Below, in pieces: positions 24,997 to 34,099 of a DNA stretch of 64,000 bases; position 1 is the stretch's first letter, and each line of letters starts with the position of its first letter. A program made the translations under genes and the position numbers. The stretch lies in NCBI RefSeq assembly GCF_007990755.1, contig NZ_BJXA01000037.1, forward strand, positions 1 to 64,000, written 5' to 3'. The stretch comes from Nocardia ninae NBRC 108245. GTDB lineage: Bacteria; Actinomycetota; Actinomycetes; Mycobacteriales; Mycobacteriaceae. A model generated the notes under the pieces. That model did no database searches. It saw nothing but the letters and a program-made list of their open reading frames with translations, and was not told the origin of the DNA.

Positions 24997-26799
24997 CTAC
25001 ATCCGGCGCAACGCCGCGATCCGCTCCACCAACTGATCGGCTGACGCCAATGCCGTTGGCGGACCGCCACATTCGCGACGTAGCTCGCCGTGGATCACGC
25101 CGTGCGGTTTGTTGGTGCGGTGGTGGTGCATGGCGACCAGGCTGTTGAGTTCGCGCCGCAGCTCACCTAAACGGTCCGCCGTCGCGACGCGCTCTGCCGC
25201 GCTCGCGACCTGGGGGCCCGGATCGGGCGCCGACGACGACTCGCCGCGGTCGGCGATCTGCCGGGACTGGCGTTCGCGCAGCAACGCGCGCATCTGGTCG
25301 GCGTCGAGCAGGCCGGGGATACCGAGATAGTCGGCCTCCTCGTCGCTGCCCGCGAAAGTGGCGGTGCCGAAGGAGGATCCGTCGTAGATCACCTGATCGA
25401 GCTCGGCGTCCGCGGCCAGCGCGACGAAGGACTTCTCCTCCTCGCCCGGCTCGTCCTGCTGCTTGTTCGCATCGATCAGCAGCTCGTCGTCGAGGCCGTC
25501 CTTCTCCCGATGCGGCTTGCCGATCACGTGATCGCGCTGCAACTCCAGCTGCGCGGCCAGATCGAGCAGCACCGGCACCGACGGCAGGAACACGCTCGCG
25601 GTCTCACCGGGCCTGCGGGCACGCACGAACCGGCCGATGGCCTGGGCGAAGTACAGCGGTGTCGAGGCGCTGGTCGCGTACACGCCGACGGCCAAGCGGG
25701 GCACGTCGACGCCCTCGGACACCATGCGCACCGCGACCATCCACGGCTCGCTGCTCGCGCCGAACGAGGCGATCCGGTCCGAGGAGGTCGGCTCGTCGGA
25801 CAGCACCAGCGCGGGTTTCGTGCCCGAGATGTGTTCCAGCAGTTCGGCGTAGTCGCGGGCGCGGTCCTGGTCGGTGGCGATCACCAGGCCGCCCGCATCG
25901 GGCATGCCGGTGCTGCGCAGCTGACGCAACCGCATGTCGGCGGCGCGCAGCACCGCCGAAATCCAGTCACCCGCCGGGTCGAGCGCGGTGCGCCAGGCGC
26001 GGGCGGTCTGTTCGGCGTTCAGCGGCTCGCCGAGGCGGGCGGTGTACTCCTCGCCCGCGCTGTCGCGCCAGTGCGCCTCGCCGGAGTAGGCGAGGAACAC
26101 CACGGGCCGGACCACGCCGTCGGCGAGCGCCTCGGAGTACCCGTAGGCGTGGTCGGCGCGCGACCGCGGGAAACCGGACTCGTCGGGTTCGTAGGTGATG
26201 AACGGGATCTGGCTGTCGTCGCTGCGGAACGGGGTTCCGGTGAGCGCGAGCCGCCGCGTCGCGTCGCCGAACGCCTCGGCCGTCGCGTCACCCCAGCTCT
26301 TCGCGTCGCCCGCGTGGTGGATCTCGTCGAGAATGACCAGGGTCCTGCGGTTTTCGGTGCGCACCCGGTGCCGGGACGGGTGCGAGGCGACCTGGGCATA
26401 GGTGACCACGACACCGTGATAATCGCCGGAGGTACCGCCCGTCGCATTGGAGAACCGCGAATCCAGCTGGATTCCCGCGCGCGCCGCGGACTGGGCCCAC
26501 TGGTGCTTGAGGTGTTCGGTCGGGGCGACGACGGTGATCTGGTCGACGGTGCGGTCGGCCAGCAGTTCGGCGGCGACGCGCAGTGCGAAGGTGGTCTTAC
26601 CGGCGCCCGGCGTGGCCACCGCGAGGAAGTCGCGTGGCTTGGACGACAGGTACTTGGTCAAGGCCCGGCGCTGCCAGGCACGCAGCGATCCGCCGCCCGA
26701 TGTACCGGAGCTGTTCGGCGTCCCCGAGGCCTCGGGTCTAGCCGAATCGCCCGGTGTCTCCGCTCTTCCCGCCACAGCGGCGCCACCCGACCCAGTCAC
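24997..26799 (-). CDS. DEAD/DEAH box helicase (superfamily 2)
   Basis: 600 residues. Type III restriction/UvrB-like SF2 core: Walker A ATPGAGKTTF (about 62-71), motif Ia VVAPTEHLKHQW, motif II DEIH (LVILDEIHHAGD), motif III LTGTPFR, motif V MVSEGVDVPRLAVGVYAT and motif VI QAIGRFVRARRPGE. A Ser/Gly-rich 38-residue N-terminus looks disordered, and the C-terminal third (EEEKSFVALAAD, LGELRRELNSLVAMHHHRT) is a helicase-specific extension. Conserved in actinobacteria next to yihY; nucleic-acid substrate unknown. Confidence 0.9.
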   Translation of the reverse strand: MTGSGGAAVAGRAETPGDSARPEASGTPNSSGTSGGGSLRAWQRRALTKYLSSKPRDFLAVATPGAGKTTFALRVAAELLADRTVDQITVVAPTEHLKHQWAQSAARAGIQLDSRFSNATGGTSGDYHGVVVTYAQVASHPSRHRVRTENRRTLVILDEIHHAGDAKSWGDATAEAFGDATRRLALTGTPFRSDDSQIPFITYEPDESGFPRSRADHAYGYSEALADGVVRPVVFLAYSGEAHWRDSAGEEYTARLGEPLNAEQTARAWRTALDPAGDWISAVLRAADMRLRQLRSTGMPDAGGLVIATDQDRARDYAELLEHISGTKPALVLSDEPTSSDRIASFGASSEPWMVAVRMVSEGVDVPRLAVGVYATSASTPLYFAQAIGRFVRARRPGETASVFLPSVPVLLDLAAQLELQRDHVIGKPHREKDGLDDELLIDANKQQDEPGEEEKSFVALAADAELDQVIYDGSSFGTATFAGSDEEADYLGIPGLLDADQMRALLRERQSRQIADRGESSSAPDPGPQVASAAERVATADRLGELRRELNSLVAMHHHRTNKPHGVIHGELRRECGGPPTALASADQLVERIAALRRM

Positions 26800-26966
26800 G
26801 CAGTCGACCCTACTGGCCCGGCCCGGCGTGTTGCCAAACCGACGCGGCGTGGGCGATGGGCATCACATGTTCAACTACCGACACGCCGGAATTCACCCAT
26901 TGCCCGACGACACGTCGCCCCCGGAATCCGATGCGCACACCACTCGTGCGCGATGCTTGAGGGACG

Positions 26967-28139
26967 ATGCCCGAGGAAAACGCCCTGCCGGACCAACCGC
27001 TGCGGACCGACATACCGTCGCTCAGCGGTGGCCTGGCCGCGCGCAAACTGACCTCGGCGCAGCGGGTGACCATCCGGCTGCGCCGGGCCCGCAGGAAGAC
27101 CGTCAGGCTGACGGTACGGGTGGCGGTGAAGGCCTGGGACGACTCGATCTTCGCCAAGTCCGCGGCCGCCGCGTTCTGGCAGACGTTGTCGCTGGCGCCG
27201 CTGCTGCTCGGGGTGCTCGGCAGCCTCGGGTACGTCGGCACCTGGTTCGGGCCGGACACCGTGCAGATCGTGGAATCGAAGATCATCTCGTTCAGCCGGG
27301 ATCTGTTCAGCTCCAGTGTGGTGTCGGATCTGATCGAGCCGACCGTCAAGGACGTGCTCGGCAAGGGGCGCGGCGCGGTCGTCTCGGTGGGTTTCGTGCT
27401 GTCGCTGTGGGCCGGGTCGTCGGCGATGGCGACGTTCGTGGACGCGATCGTCGAGGCGCATGGTCAGCAGGACTTGCGACATCCGGTGTGGCAGCGGATC
27501 TTCGCGCTGCTGCTGTATGTGGCGTTCCTGGTGGCCTCGGTGTTCATCCTGCCGCTGGTGGCGCTCGGGCCCACGATCATCGGGCGGGTGCTGCCGGAGC
27601 CGTGGCGGGTGACCGGGCTGCAACTGCTGGACTTCTTCTACTACCCCGGTGTCGGGCTACTGCTGATCATCGTGCTGACCACGCTGTACAAGCTGGCGCT
27701 GCACACCTCGCTGCCCTGGCATCGCATGTTCGCGGGGGCGTTGGTCGCGGCCGTGTTCTTCATCGCGGCCAGTGAGGTGCTGCGCCGATATCTGTCCTGG
27801 GTGACCGAGACGGGTGTGAGTTACGGCGCACTGGCGACGCCGATCGCGTTTCTGCTCTTCACGTACTTCCTCGGGTTCGCCATCATCCTCGGCGCGGAAT
27901 TCAACGCCGCCGTGCAGGAGTTCTGGCCCGCGCGCACGACCCGGATGGAGCAGGTGCGGGAATGGATCACCAATCAGCTGACCGGGGATTCGCCCGACGA
28001 GGACGATCCGAAGACAGAAACCACCGAGACGGCGGAGAAGCCTCCGCCGTCACCTGTCGACGCACCCGAGCAACCGGGCGCGGCGTCCGCGCAGACGCCG
28101 CCCCCACAACCTCATTCGCCCTTTTTCAGCCCGTCGTAG
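26967..28139 (+). CDS. yihY: YihY/BrkB family membrane protein
   Basis: 390 residues, orthologous to Rv2707. The conserved YihY core runs from DSIFAKSAAAAFWQTLSLAP through AFLLFTYFLGFAIILGAEFNAAVQEFW with six membrane segments; the N-terminus is basic (RVTIRLRRARRKTVRL) and the C-terminus is a Pro/Glu-rich disordered tail. Function is not settled; this family was once called ribonuclease BN. GAGGG precedes the ATG at 26967. The last 28 bases overlap the 3' end of the opposite-strand DUF3039 gene. Confidence 0.9.
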   Translation: MPEENALPDQPLRTDIPSLSGGLAARKLTSAQRVTIRLRRARRKTVRLTVRVAVKAWDDSIFAKSAAAAFWQTLSLAPLLLGVLGSLGYVGTWFGPDTVQIVESKIISFSRDLFSSSVVSDLIEPTVKDVLGKGRGAVVSVGFVLSLWAGSSAMATFVDAIVEAHGQQDLRHPVWQRIFALLLYVAFLVASVFILPLVALGPTIIGRVLPEPWRVTGLQLLDFFYYPGVGLLLIIVLTTLYKLALHTSLPWHRMFAGALVAAVFFIAASEVLRRYLSWVTETGVSYGALATPIAFLLFTYFLGFAIILGAEFNAAVQEFWPARTTRMEQVREWITNQLTGDSPDEDDPKTETTETAEKPPPSPVDAPEQPGAASAQTPPPQPHSPFFSPS

Positions 28140-28357
28140 ACCTTCTTGCAGTCCGGGCAGACCGGCGAACCGGGCTTGGCCGAGCGCGTCACCGGAAAGA
28201 CCTCTCCGCACAGCGCGACGACATGGGTGCCCATGACGGCGCTCTCCGCGATCCGGTCCTTCTTGACGTAGTGAAAGAACTTCGGGGTGTCGTCGCTCGT
28301 CGACTCGTCGGTGGTCGAATCGGGGCGAACCATGGTGTCGGTGTTCACGGATTCCAT
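28112..28357 (-). CDS. DUF3039 zinc-ribbon-like protein
   Basis: 81 residues. Contains FFHYVKKDRIAESAVMGTHVVALCGEVF and SPVCPDCKKVYDGLKK, the DUF3039 signature with Cys ligands in ALCGE and CPDC (Rv2708c). Probably a small zinc protein; function unknown. The ATG at 28357 is chosen because sequence further upstream is not conserved. The 3' end overlaps the yihY tail. Confidence 0.88.
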   Translation of the reverse strand: MESVNTDTMVRPDSTTDESTSDDTPKFFHYVKKDRIAESAVMGTHVVALCGEVFPVTRSAKPGSPVCPDCKKVYDGLKKGE

Positions 28358-28452
28358 GATGCCGCATCCGCGCAAACGGTGACCGATCACGGTCCAGTGT
28401 CCGGCTGACCACACTGTGTGCACTGGGGCTCCGACAGTGGAAGACTCGAAGC

Positions 28453-28863
28453 ATGCAGCAGCACGGCGACTCCCCCGACGCCGGCGACATCGGCCGTGGT
28501 GAGCGTCCGGACGTGACGATGCCGCCGAAATCCTCCGGCTACTTCCCCGGCACCGACGACAAGCATCCGGTCCTGATCACCGAGGCGCAGCCCTCGCTGG
28601 AAGACCAGCACCGCTCGCGCGTGCGTCGTTACACCATCATCATGGCGTTCCGCATCCCCTGCCTGGTGCTGGCCGCGATCGCCTACAGCACCTTCAGCAG
28701 CGCCCTGCTGTCGATCCTGATCATCGCGGTCTCCATCCCGCTCCCCTGGATCGCCGTCCTCATCGCCAACGACCGTCCGCCGCGTCGCAAAGACGAACCG
28801 AGCCGCTGGGACGAGCGCCGCGCCGCGCTGGAAGCCCGGCCGCACAACGCCATCGACAGCTGA
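28453..28863 (+). CDS. DUF3099 domain-containing membrane protein
   Basis: 136 residues, matching Rv2709. The family motif PVLITEAQPSLEDQHRSRVRRYTIIMAFR precedes two adjacent membrane helices (about 60-80 and 84-104), and the C-terminus is charged (RPPRRKDEPSRWDERR). Function unknown. Divergent from DUF3039 and convergent with the amine oxidase gene. Confidence 0.9.
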   Translation: MQQHGDSPDAGDIGRGERPDVTMPPKSSGYFPGTDDKHPVLITEAQPSLEDQHRSRVRRYTIIMAFRIPCLVLAAIAYSTFSSALLSILIIAVSIPLPWIAVLIANDRPPRRKDEPSRWDERRAALEARPHNAIDS

Positions 28864-28878
28864 CGGTCCGCTGCCCCG

Positions 28879-30516
28879 TCAGGTGGTGATGCCGAGGTCG
28901 GTGCAGGCGCGGGCGCCGCTTTCGAGTGCGCCTTCGATCCAGGCTCGGCCTCGGGTGGAGGTGGCATCGCCTGCGAACGCGACCCGCCCGTCCATTTCGG
29001 GGGTGCGGGTGTCCGGGCCGATCTCGACCGATTGCCCGGGCAGGTAGATCGCGGCTTCACCGTTTGCCCAGCGGTCGGTGGCCCAGGAGTGCGAGGCGTA
29101 GCCGCCGGTCCATGCGGCGCGGACGGCGGGGCCGTGCACGTCGGCGAGGTGATCGAGGCATTCGGCCGCGCGTTCGGCCGGGAGCAGGCCGTCCCAGGCA
29201 TGCGCGTCGTCGGCCCAGGTGTAGGAGGCGATGACGACGCCACCGTCGCCGGTGGGATGAGAGGGGTACACCGTCAGTCGTGGTGGGGCGTCGGTGACGT
29301 CGATGCCGCCGTGCCCGGCCCACCAGCGGGTGGAGAACTCGAGGAAGGTTTTGGTGGCGGCGTCGTGATGCAGCTCCGCGATCGCGCGTTGTTTGCCGTA
29401 GGACAGGGCCGGCTGGAAGCCGAGGTAACGCAGCAGCGAATACGGTGCCGCGACCACGACGCGATCGACCTCCACGGTGTCCTCGCCCGCGCCGTACCTC
29501 AGCCGCACCCGCGGGTGTCGTCCGTCGATCCCGGTGACCACGGAGTTCGTGATGATCTCCGCGCCGGCGGCTTTCGCGGCACCGGCCAACTCGACGATCA
29601 ACCGGTCGGTGCCGCCCACGATTTCGACCAGCTCGGTGCCGGGTGCGAGATTGGTGGCGGTCATCAGGTTGTGCGTCAGACTCAAACCCATGCGGGCGGT
29701 GATGCCCTCGATGGAGCCCAGATGGTCGATGCTCGATTCCGAAAGCCCCTGGGCCAGTAGCCAATCCCGCAGCGACATCTCGTCGTAGCGGGCCAGGAAG
29801 TCGGTCCAGGCTGCTACATCGCTGTCTCGGTGCACGCCCGTGCTCGCCAGCACCTGATCGAGCAGCGCGCGGCCGTGCACCGCCTCGGCACCGAACACCC
29901 CCGCGATCGGTGCCGGATCAGTGGTGTATTCGGCCCGGGTCATCGATACGCCACCGGCGCTGACCAATCGATGCGGGTGGGTCATGTGAAAGGGGCGGGT
30001 CTGTACACCCAACCGGGCCAGCACCCCGGTGGTGATCATGTGCGTGGTGGGGATGCGCATCGCACCGGCCTCGCCGTGACCACCGGTGGCCGTGAAAGGT
30101 TCCCGCAGCGTCCGAATCCGGCCGCCCACCCGGTCCGAACCCTCGAATACCCGCACCCGATGCCCCGCCCGCGCCAGGATCCACGCCGCGGCCAACCCGG
30201 CGGCACCGGCACCCACCACGGCGACATCCTGCGGGTTGTCCGTGCGCTTCGGGCCCGCGCCGGCAAGCAACTCCCGGTGCAGGGCCCGAACATCGCGACC
30301 GGACTCGTCCACACCCACGATGTCCCGGGCGACCAGCCGAGCCCGATCCCGCCGAGACGGTGAAATATCGGCACCCCCGGCCGCGGGCCGCAACGCCTCG
30401 CGGCCGGCGAAATGGCCGGAAGCAACCGCACCACCCGCCGCCCCCAACACCAGCCCGGCAGCACCGGCAGCGGTGTAACGCAACAGATCACGCCGACCAA
30501 CGGTGTTCTCACGCAC
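28879..30516 (-). CDS. flavin monoamine oxidase, Tat-exported
   Basis: 545 residues. The N-terminus has a twin-arginine signal (GRRDLLRYTAAGAAGLVLGAA), then the FAD dinucleotide fold VVGAGAAGLAAAWILARAGH with VFEGSDRVGGRIRTL, and a C-terminal FAD/substrate region ending VAFAGDATSTRGRAWIEGAL. This matches L-amino acid or monoamine oxidases that release aldehyde or keto acid, ammonia and peroxide. The GTG at 30516 follows AAAGGAGC at six bases. It lies downstream of the MFS transporter gene and the 72-bp repeat array on the same strand. Confidence 0.9.
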   Translation of the reverse strand: MRENTVGRRDLLRYTAAGAAGLVLGAAGGAVASGHFAGREALRPAAGGADISPSRRDRARLVARDIVGVDESGRDVRALHRELLAGAGPKRTDNPQDVAVVGAGAAGLAAAWILARAGHRVRVFEGSDRVGGRIRTLREPFTATGGHGEAGAMRIPTTHMITTGVLARLGVQTRPFHMTHPHRLVSAGGVSMTRAEYTTDPAPIAGVFGAEAVHGRALLDQVLASTGVHRDSDVAAWTDFLARYDEMSLRDWLLAQGLSESSIDHLGSIEGITARMGLSLTHNLMTATNLAPGTELVEIVGGTDRLIVELAGAAKAAGAEIITNSVVTGIDGRHPRVRLRYGAGEDTVEVDRVVVAAPYSLLRYLGFQPALSYGKQRAIAELHHDAATKTFLEFSTRWWAGHGGIDVTDAPPRLTVYPSHPTGDGGVVIASYTWADDAHAWDGLLPAERAAECLDHLADVHGPAVRAAWTGGYASHSWATDRWANGEAAIYLPGQSVEIGPDTRTPEMDGRVAFAGDATSTRGRAWIEGALESGARACTDLGITT

Positions 30517-30748
30517 GATCCAGCTCCTTTGCTGCGATCCGGTCCACACCACCGGATCGACCACGCGGCCGATCCGTGCTGATCGGGCCACCGACCCACC
30601 CTCAGCGCAGACACTGTGTCACACGTCACCGCCCCGATCCCGGCACCTGAGGTGTGTCGCCGCCGACCAGTCCCGTTCACCACCCCAACCGCCCCACAAG
30701 ATCAACTTCCCGGCCCCGGTCCCCTCGCCGAGATCGTGAGACTGATCG

Positions 30749-31807
30749 GCGTCAGGCCTTACAGCGGATGAATGTGGACACACCACCACGGCACCGACCG
30801 AGCGGGACCGCCATCAAGTCCCTACTCGCAAATGCCATCAGCAGCGACGGGACACCACGACGGCATTTACTGCGTGGAACCGCCACAACGTCCCACTCGC
30901 GAATCCCGGCCGTACCCAACGGGACACCACGGCGCCACCCATCGAAGACGGCCGCCACCATGTCCCGCGCGCGAATCCCATCAGCAGCCAACGGGACAGC
31001 ACAGCGGCATCCATCGAGCAGACCCGCCAACATGTCCCGCTCGCGAATCCCGGCCGTCCCAACGGGCCACCACGGCGGCACCCTCCGAACGGGGCCGCCA
31101 CCATGTCCCGCGTGCAAGCGCCGTCCGTGCCCAACGGGAGACCAGCGCGGCATCCGCCGAGTGACACCTCCACCACGTCCCGTTCAGGCGCACCACCGTG
31201 ACGGCGGGGACATGAGCGTGCGGCGTCAGGCCTTACGGCGGATGAAGGCAGACACCACGGCGCAGCCACGGAGTGGGACCGCCACCACGTCCCACCCGCG
31301 AATGCCATCAGCAGCCAACGGGACGCCACGGCGGCATCCATCGAGCAGACCCGCCAACATGTCCCGTTCGCGAATCCCGTCCGTGCCCAACGGGACACCA
31401 CGGCGGCATGCGCCGGGTGACGCCTCCACCAGGTCCCACCCGCAGATGCCGACCACGCCCAACGGGACACCAGGAGGGCATCCGCCGAGCGACGCCGCAG
31501 ACATGTCCCGTTCGCGCGCAGCAGCAACGCTGGCGGGGACATGGCGGCGGGCGTCAGGCCCTACAGCGGATGAAGGCGGACACGGCGACACCGGCCGAGT
31601 GGAACCGCCACGACGTCCTATCCGCGAATGCCATCGGCGCCCAACGGAAGACAACGGCATCACTCACCGCGTCGAGCCGCCACCAGGTCCCACCCGCGGA
31701 TGCCGACCACGCCCAACGGGACACCAGGACGGCATCCGCCGAGCGACGCCACCGTCATGTCCCGTTCGCGCGCAGCGTCAACGCTGGAGGGGACATGGCG
31801 GCGGGCG
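30749..31807. repeat. 72-bp tandem repeat array with embedded copies of the MFS gene 3' end
   Basis: Thirteen repeat units begin with a (T/C/G)GTCCC(A/G) box at 30817, 30889, 30961, 31033, 31104, 31176, 31288, 31360, 31432, 31504, 31614, 31686 and 31758. Ten are 72 bp or differ by one base; those at 31176 and 31504 are about 110 bp because each also contains a copy of the last 28 bases of the adjacent MFS gene. Such copies lie at 30752-30779, 31226-31253 and 31554-31581, with the original at 31808-31835. Each unit carries CGGGACA-type and TGTCCCG-type arms that can pair. Units are diverged but clearly nested by duplication (31432 resembles 31686; 31504 resembles 31758). A VNTR- or MIRU-like intergenic element; not CRISPR. 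Confidence 0.85.
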
Positions 31808-33094
31808 TCAGGCCTTGCGGCGGATGAAGGCGGACATTACGGCTGCCGTGGCGCATAACCCGCCGGCCAAGTACCAGGCGAGGTCGTAGGTGCCTTGGAC
31901 ATCGCGGATGACGCCCGCGCCGGTGGCGGCGATGGCGGAGCCGATCTGGTGGGAGGCGAAGACCCAGCCGAAGGCGACGGGGCCGTCGTTGCCGAACAGT
32001 TCACGGCAGAGCATGACGGTCGGTGGGACGGTGGCTACCCAGTCGAGGCCGTAGAAGATGATGAACACCCAGAGGCTGGGTTGGGTGTGCGGGCCCAGCA
32101 GCGACGGCAGGATGAGCAGGGACAGGCCGCGCAGCACGTAGTAGCCGACCAGTAGATAGCGCGGATCGATGCGGTCGGTCAGCCAGCCGGACGCGATGGT
32201 GCCCGCCACGTCGAAGATGCCGACCACGGCGAGCAGGCTCGCGGCGGCGGTCGGCGGCATGCCGTGGTCGTGCGCGGCGCTGACGAAATGGGTGCCGACG
32301 AGACCGTTGGTCGACGCGCCGCAGACCGCGAAACCACCTGCCAGCAGCCAGAATCCGGGTGTGCGCGCGATCTTGGCCAGCACCGTGAGCGCGCGGGACG
32401 CGCCGACCGAGGCCGGTGTGCGGACGCCGACGACACTGCCCGGTTCCGCGCCGTACGCGGTGACCCCGACATCACTCGGATAGTCCCTGATGAACAGCAA
32501 CACCAGCGGCACGACGGCCAGCGCCGTCCCGGCGACGATCAGCGACGGCAGCCGCCAGCCGTGCTCGTGCGCCAGCATCGACACCAGCGGCAGGAACACC
32601 AGCTGACCGGTCGCACCCGCCGCCGTGAGCACCCCGGTGACCAGTCCGCGCTGGCGCACGAACCAGCGGCCGGTGATGGTCGCCACGAACGGCATCGACA
32701 TCGACCCGACCCCGACACCCACCAGCAGACCCCAGGTCAGCATGAGATGCCACGGCTGGGTCATGAACACGGTGAGCCCCGCGCCCGCCGCGACGAGCAC
32801 CAGCGCCCCCGACACCACCTTGCGGATGCCGAACCGGTCCATCAGCGCCGCCGCGAACGGCGAAATCAACCCGTACAACAGCAGATTCAGCGAGACCGCC
32901 GCACCGATCGTGCCGTGCGACCAGCCGAACTCCGCGTGCAGCGGATCCATCAGCACACTGGGCACCGAGCGGAACGCGGCCGCACCGAGCAGCGCGACGA
33001 AGCCGACCCCCGCCACGATCCACGCCGGATGCGGACCGCGCCGGGCGACGGTGTCGTGCAACGGTACTGGCGGTGGTGTCTGCAGCTCGGTCAC
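31808..33094 (-). CDS. MFS transporter
   Basis: 428 residues with 12 predicted membrane helices; GWSHGTIGAAVSLNLLLYG, ALMDRFGIRKVV (loop 2-3 motif), and a second half starting FWLLAGGFAVCGAST resemble oxalate/formate antiporter-like or monocarboxylate MFS proteins. The substrate is unknown. The GTG at 33094 is chosen because the protein then begins VTELQTPPPV shortly before helix 1; further upstream frame is antisense to the VOC gene. The C-terminus MSAFIRRKA is the sequence copied three times in the array directly downstream. Confidence 0.88.
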   Translation of the reverse strand: MTELQTPPPVPLHDTVARRGPHPAWIVAGVGFVALLGAAAFRSVPSVLMDPLHAEFGWSHGTIGAAVSLNLLLYGLISPFAAALMDRFGIRKVVSGALVLVAAGAGLTVFMTQPWHLMLTWGLLVGVGVGSMSMPFVATITGRWFVRQRGLVTGVLTAAGATGQLVFLPLVSMLAHEHGWRLPSLIVAGTALAVVPLVLLFIRDYPSDVGVTAYGAEPGSVVGVRTPASVGASRALTVLAKIARTPGFWLLAGGFAVCGASTNGLVGTHFVSAAHDHGMPPTAAASLLAVVGIFDVAGTIASGWLTDRIDPRYLLVGYYVLRGLSLLILPSLLGPHTQPSLWVFIIFYGLDWVATVPPTVMLCRELFGNDGPVAFGWVFASHQIGSAIAATGAGVIRDVQGTYDLAWYLAGGLCATAAVMSAFIRRKA

Positions 33095-33244
33095 CCGCTG
33101 AGCGTGCCGGAAATTCGGCCGCGCAACGAGCAGCCGGAAGGCCACAAAACACCAAGATCGTGCCAGGAACGGCGACACGCCAATCCGCTCGACACCGCGC
33201 GTCGCTTTCCCTATGGTGTCTGCGGGCACAAGACAGGAGTGAAC

Positions 33245-33985
33245 ATGATTCGGTGGATCTGGGCTTTCCTGGACCGCCCCGCACAGCGATTCGACGACTG
33301 CGCGAAGTTCTGGTCCACGGTCACCGGTACCGAACTGTCGGCTCGCCGCGGCGAGCACGACGAATTCCTCACGCTGCTCCCCGATCCCGCGCTGTTCGCG
33401 GCGGCGGGCGTGAAGATGCAGGCGGTGACCGGTCTCGGCGGCGTCCATCTCGACCTCGACGTCGACCACATCCCGACCGCCGTGCGCACCGCGCTCGACC
33501 TCGGCGCCGAACTGGTCGCGAATCACCCGGACTACGCCGTCCTGCGCTCCCCCGGCGGCCAGACCTTCTGCCTCACCCCGAGCGGTCACGGCCGGGGCAC
33601 CCCCGCCCCCGCCACGAAAGCCCCCGACGGCACCCTCAGCCGCCTCGACCAGGTGTGCCTGGACATCGGCCCCGCCGACCACGCCGCCGAAACGGACTTC
33701 TGGAAATCGTTGACCGGCTGGAACTTCGAGCAGGGCAGGATGCCCGAGTTCGCCCGCCTCCGCGCCGCCGAATCCCTCCCCATCCAGCTCCTACTCCAGC
33801 GCCTCGAGAACGACCGCCCCACCAGCGCGCACATCGATCTGTCCTCCTCGGACATCGACGCCACCGCCCGCTGGCACGAAACCCTCGGCGCCACAGTGAT
33901 AGATCGCTACGAACACTGGATCGTCATGCACGACCCCGCAGGCGCCACCTACTGCATCACCGCCCGAGACCCTAGGGGCGTCTGA
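33245..33985 (+). CDS. VOC family protein with two glyoxalase-like domains
   Basis: 246 residues in two repeats of the vicinal-oxygen-chelate fold: domain 1 about 1-115 (CAKFWSTVTGTELSARRG, GVHLDLDVDHIPTAV, PGGQTFCLTP) and domain 2 about 130-240 (ETDFWKSLTGWNFEQG, SAHIDLSSSDIDA, DPAGATYCITARDP). Similar actinobacterial proteins are called glyoxalase or bleomycin-resistance-like, but the reaction is unknown. Divergent from the MFS transporter gene. Confidence 0.85.
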   Translation: MIRWIWAFLDRPAQRFDDCAKFWSTVTGTELSARRGEHDEFLTLLPDPALFAAAGVKMQAVTGLGGVHLDLDVDHIPTAVRTALDLGAELVANHPDYAVLRSPGGQTFCLTPSGHGRGTPAPATKAPDGTLSRLDQVCLDIGPADHAAETDFWKSLTGWNFEQGRMPEFARLRAAESLPIQLLLQRLENDRPTSAHIDLSSSDIDATARWHETLGATVIDRYEHWIVMHDPAGATYCITARDPRGV

Positions 33986-34099
33986 CCAAGATTTCGCTAC
34001 CGCGGCCCAGCACTATCCGACTGCTCCCCGGACGCGCACAGCTACCCGCGAGAGCACCACCTGCGAAGTCGGCCGAGTAAGCGGTGGCAGAGTACCGAT

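Noticed and set aside
30749-31807. The 72-bp array as a CRISPR array
   Set aside because: Units are contiguous and diverge along their whole length; there is no short constant repeat alternating with unique spacers, and no cas genes are near.
30654-31889. Plus-strand reading frame of 411 codons across the array as a real repeat protein
   Set aside because: It starts in unrelated intergenic sequence, is rich in Arg, Pro and Thr as expected of shadow frames in GC-rich DNA, has no ribosome binding site, and runs into the 3' end of the MFS gene antisense.
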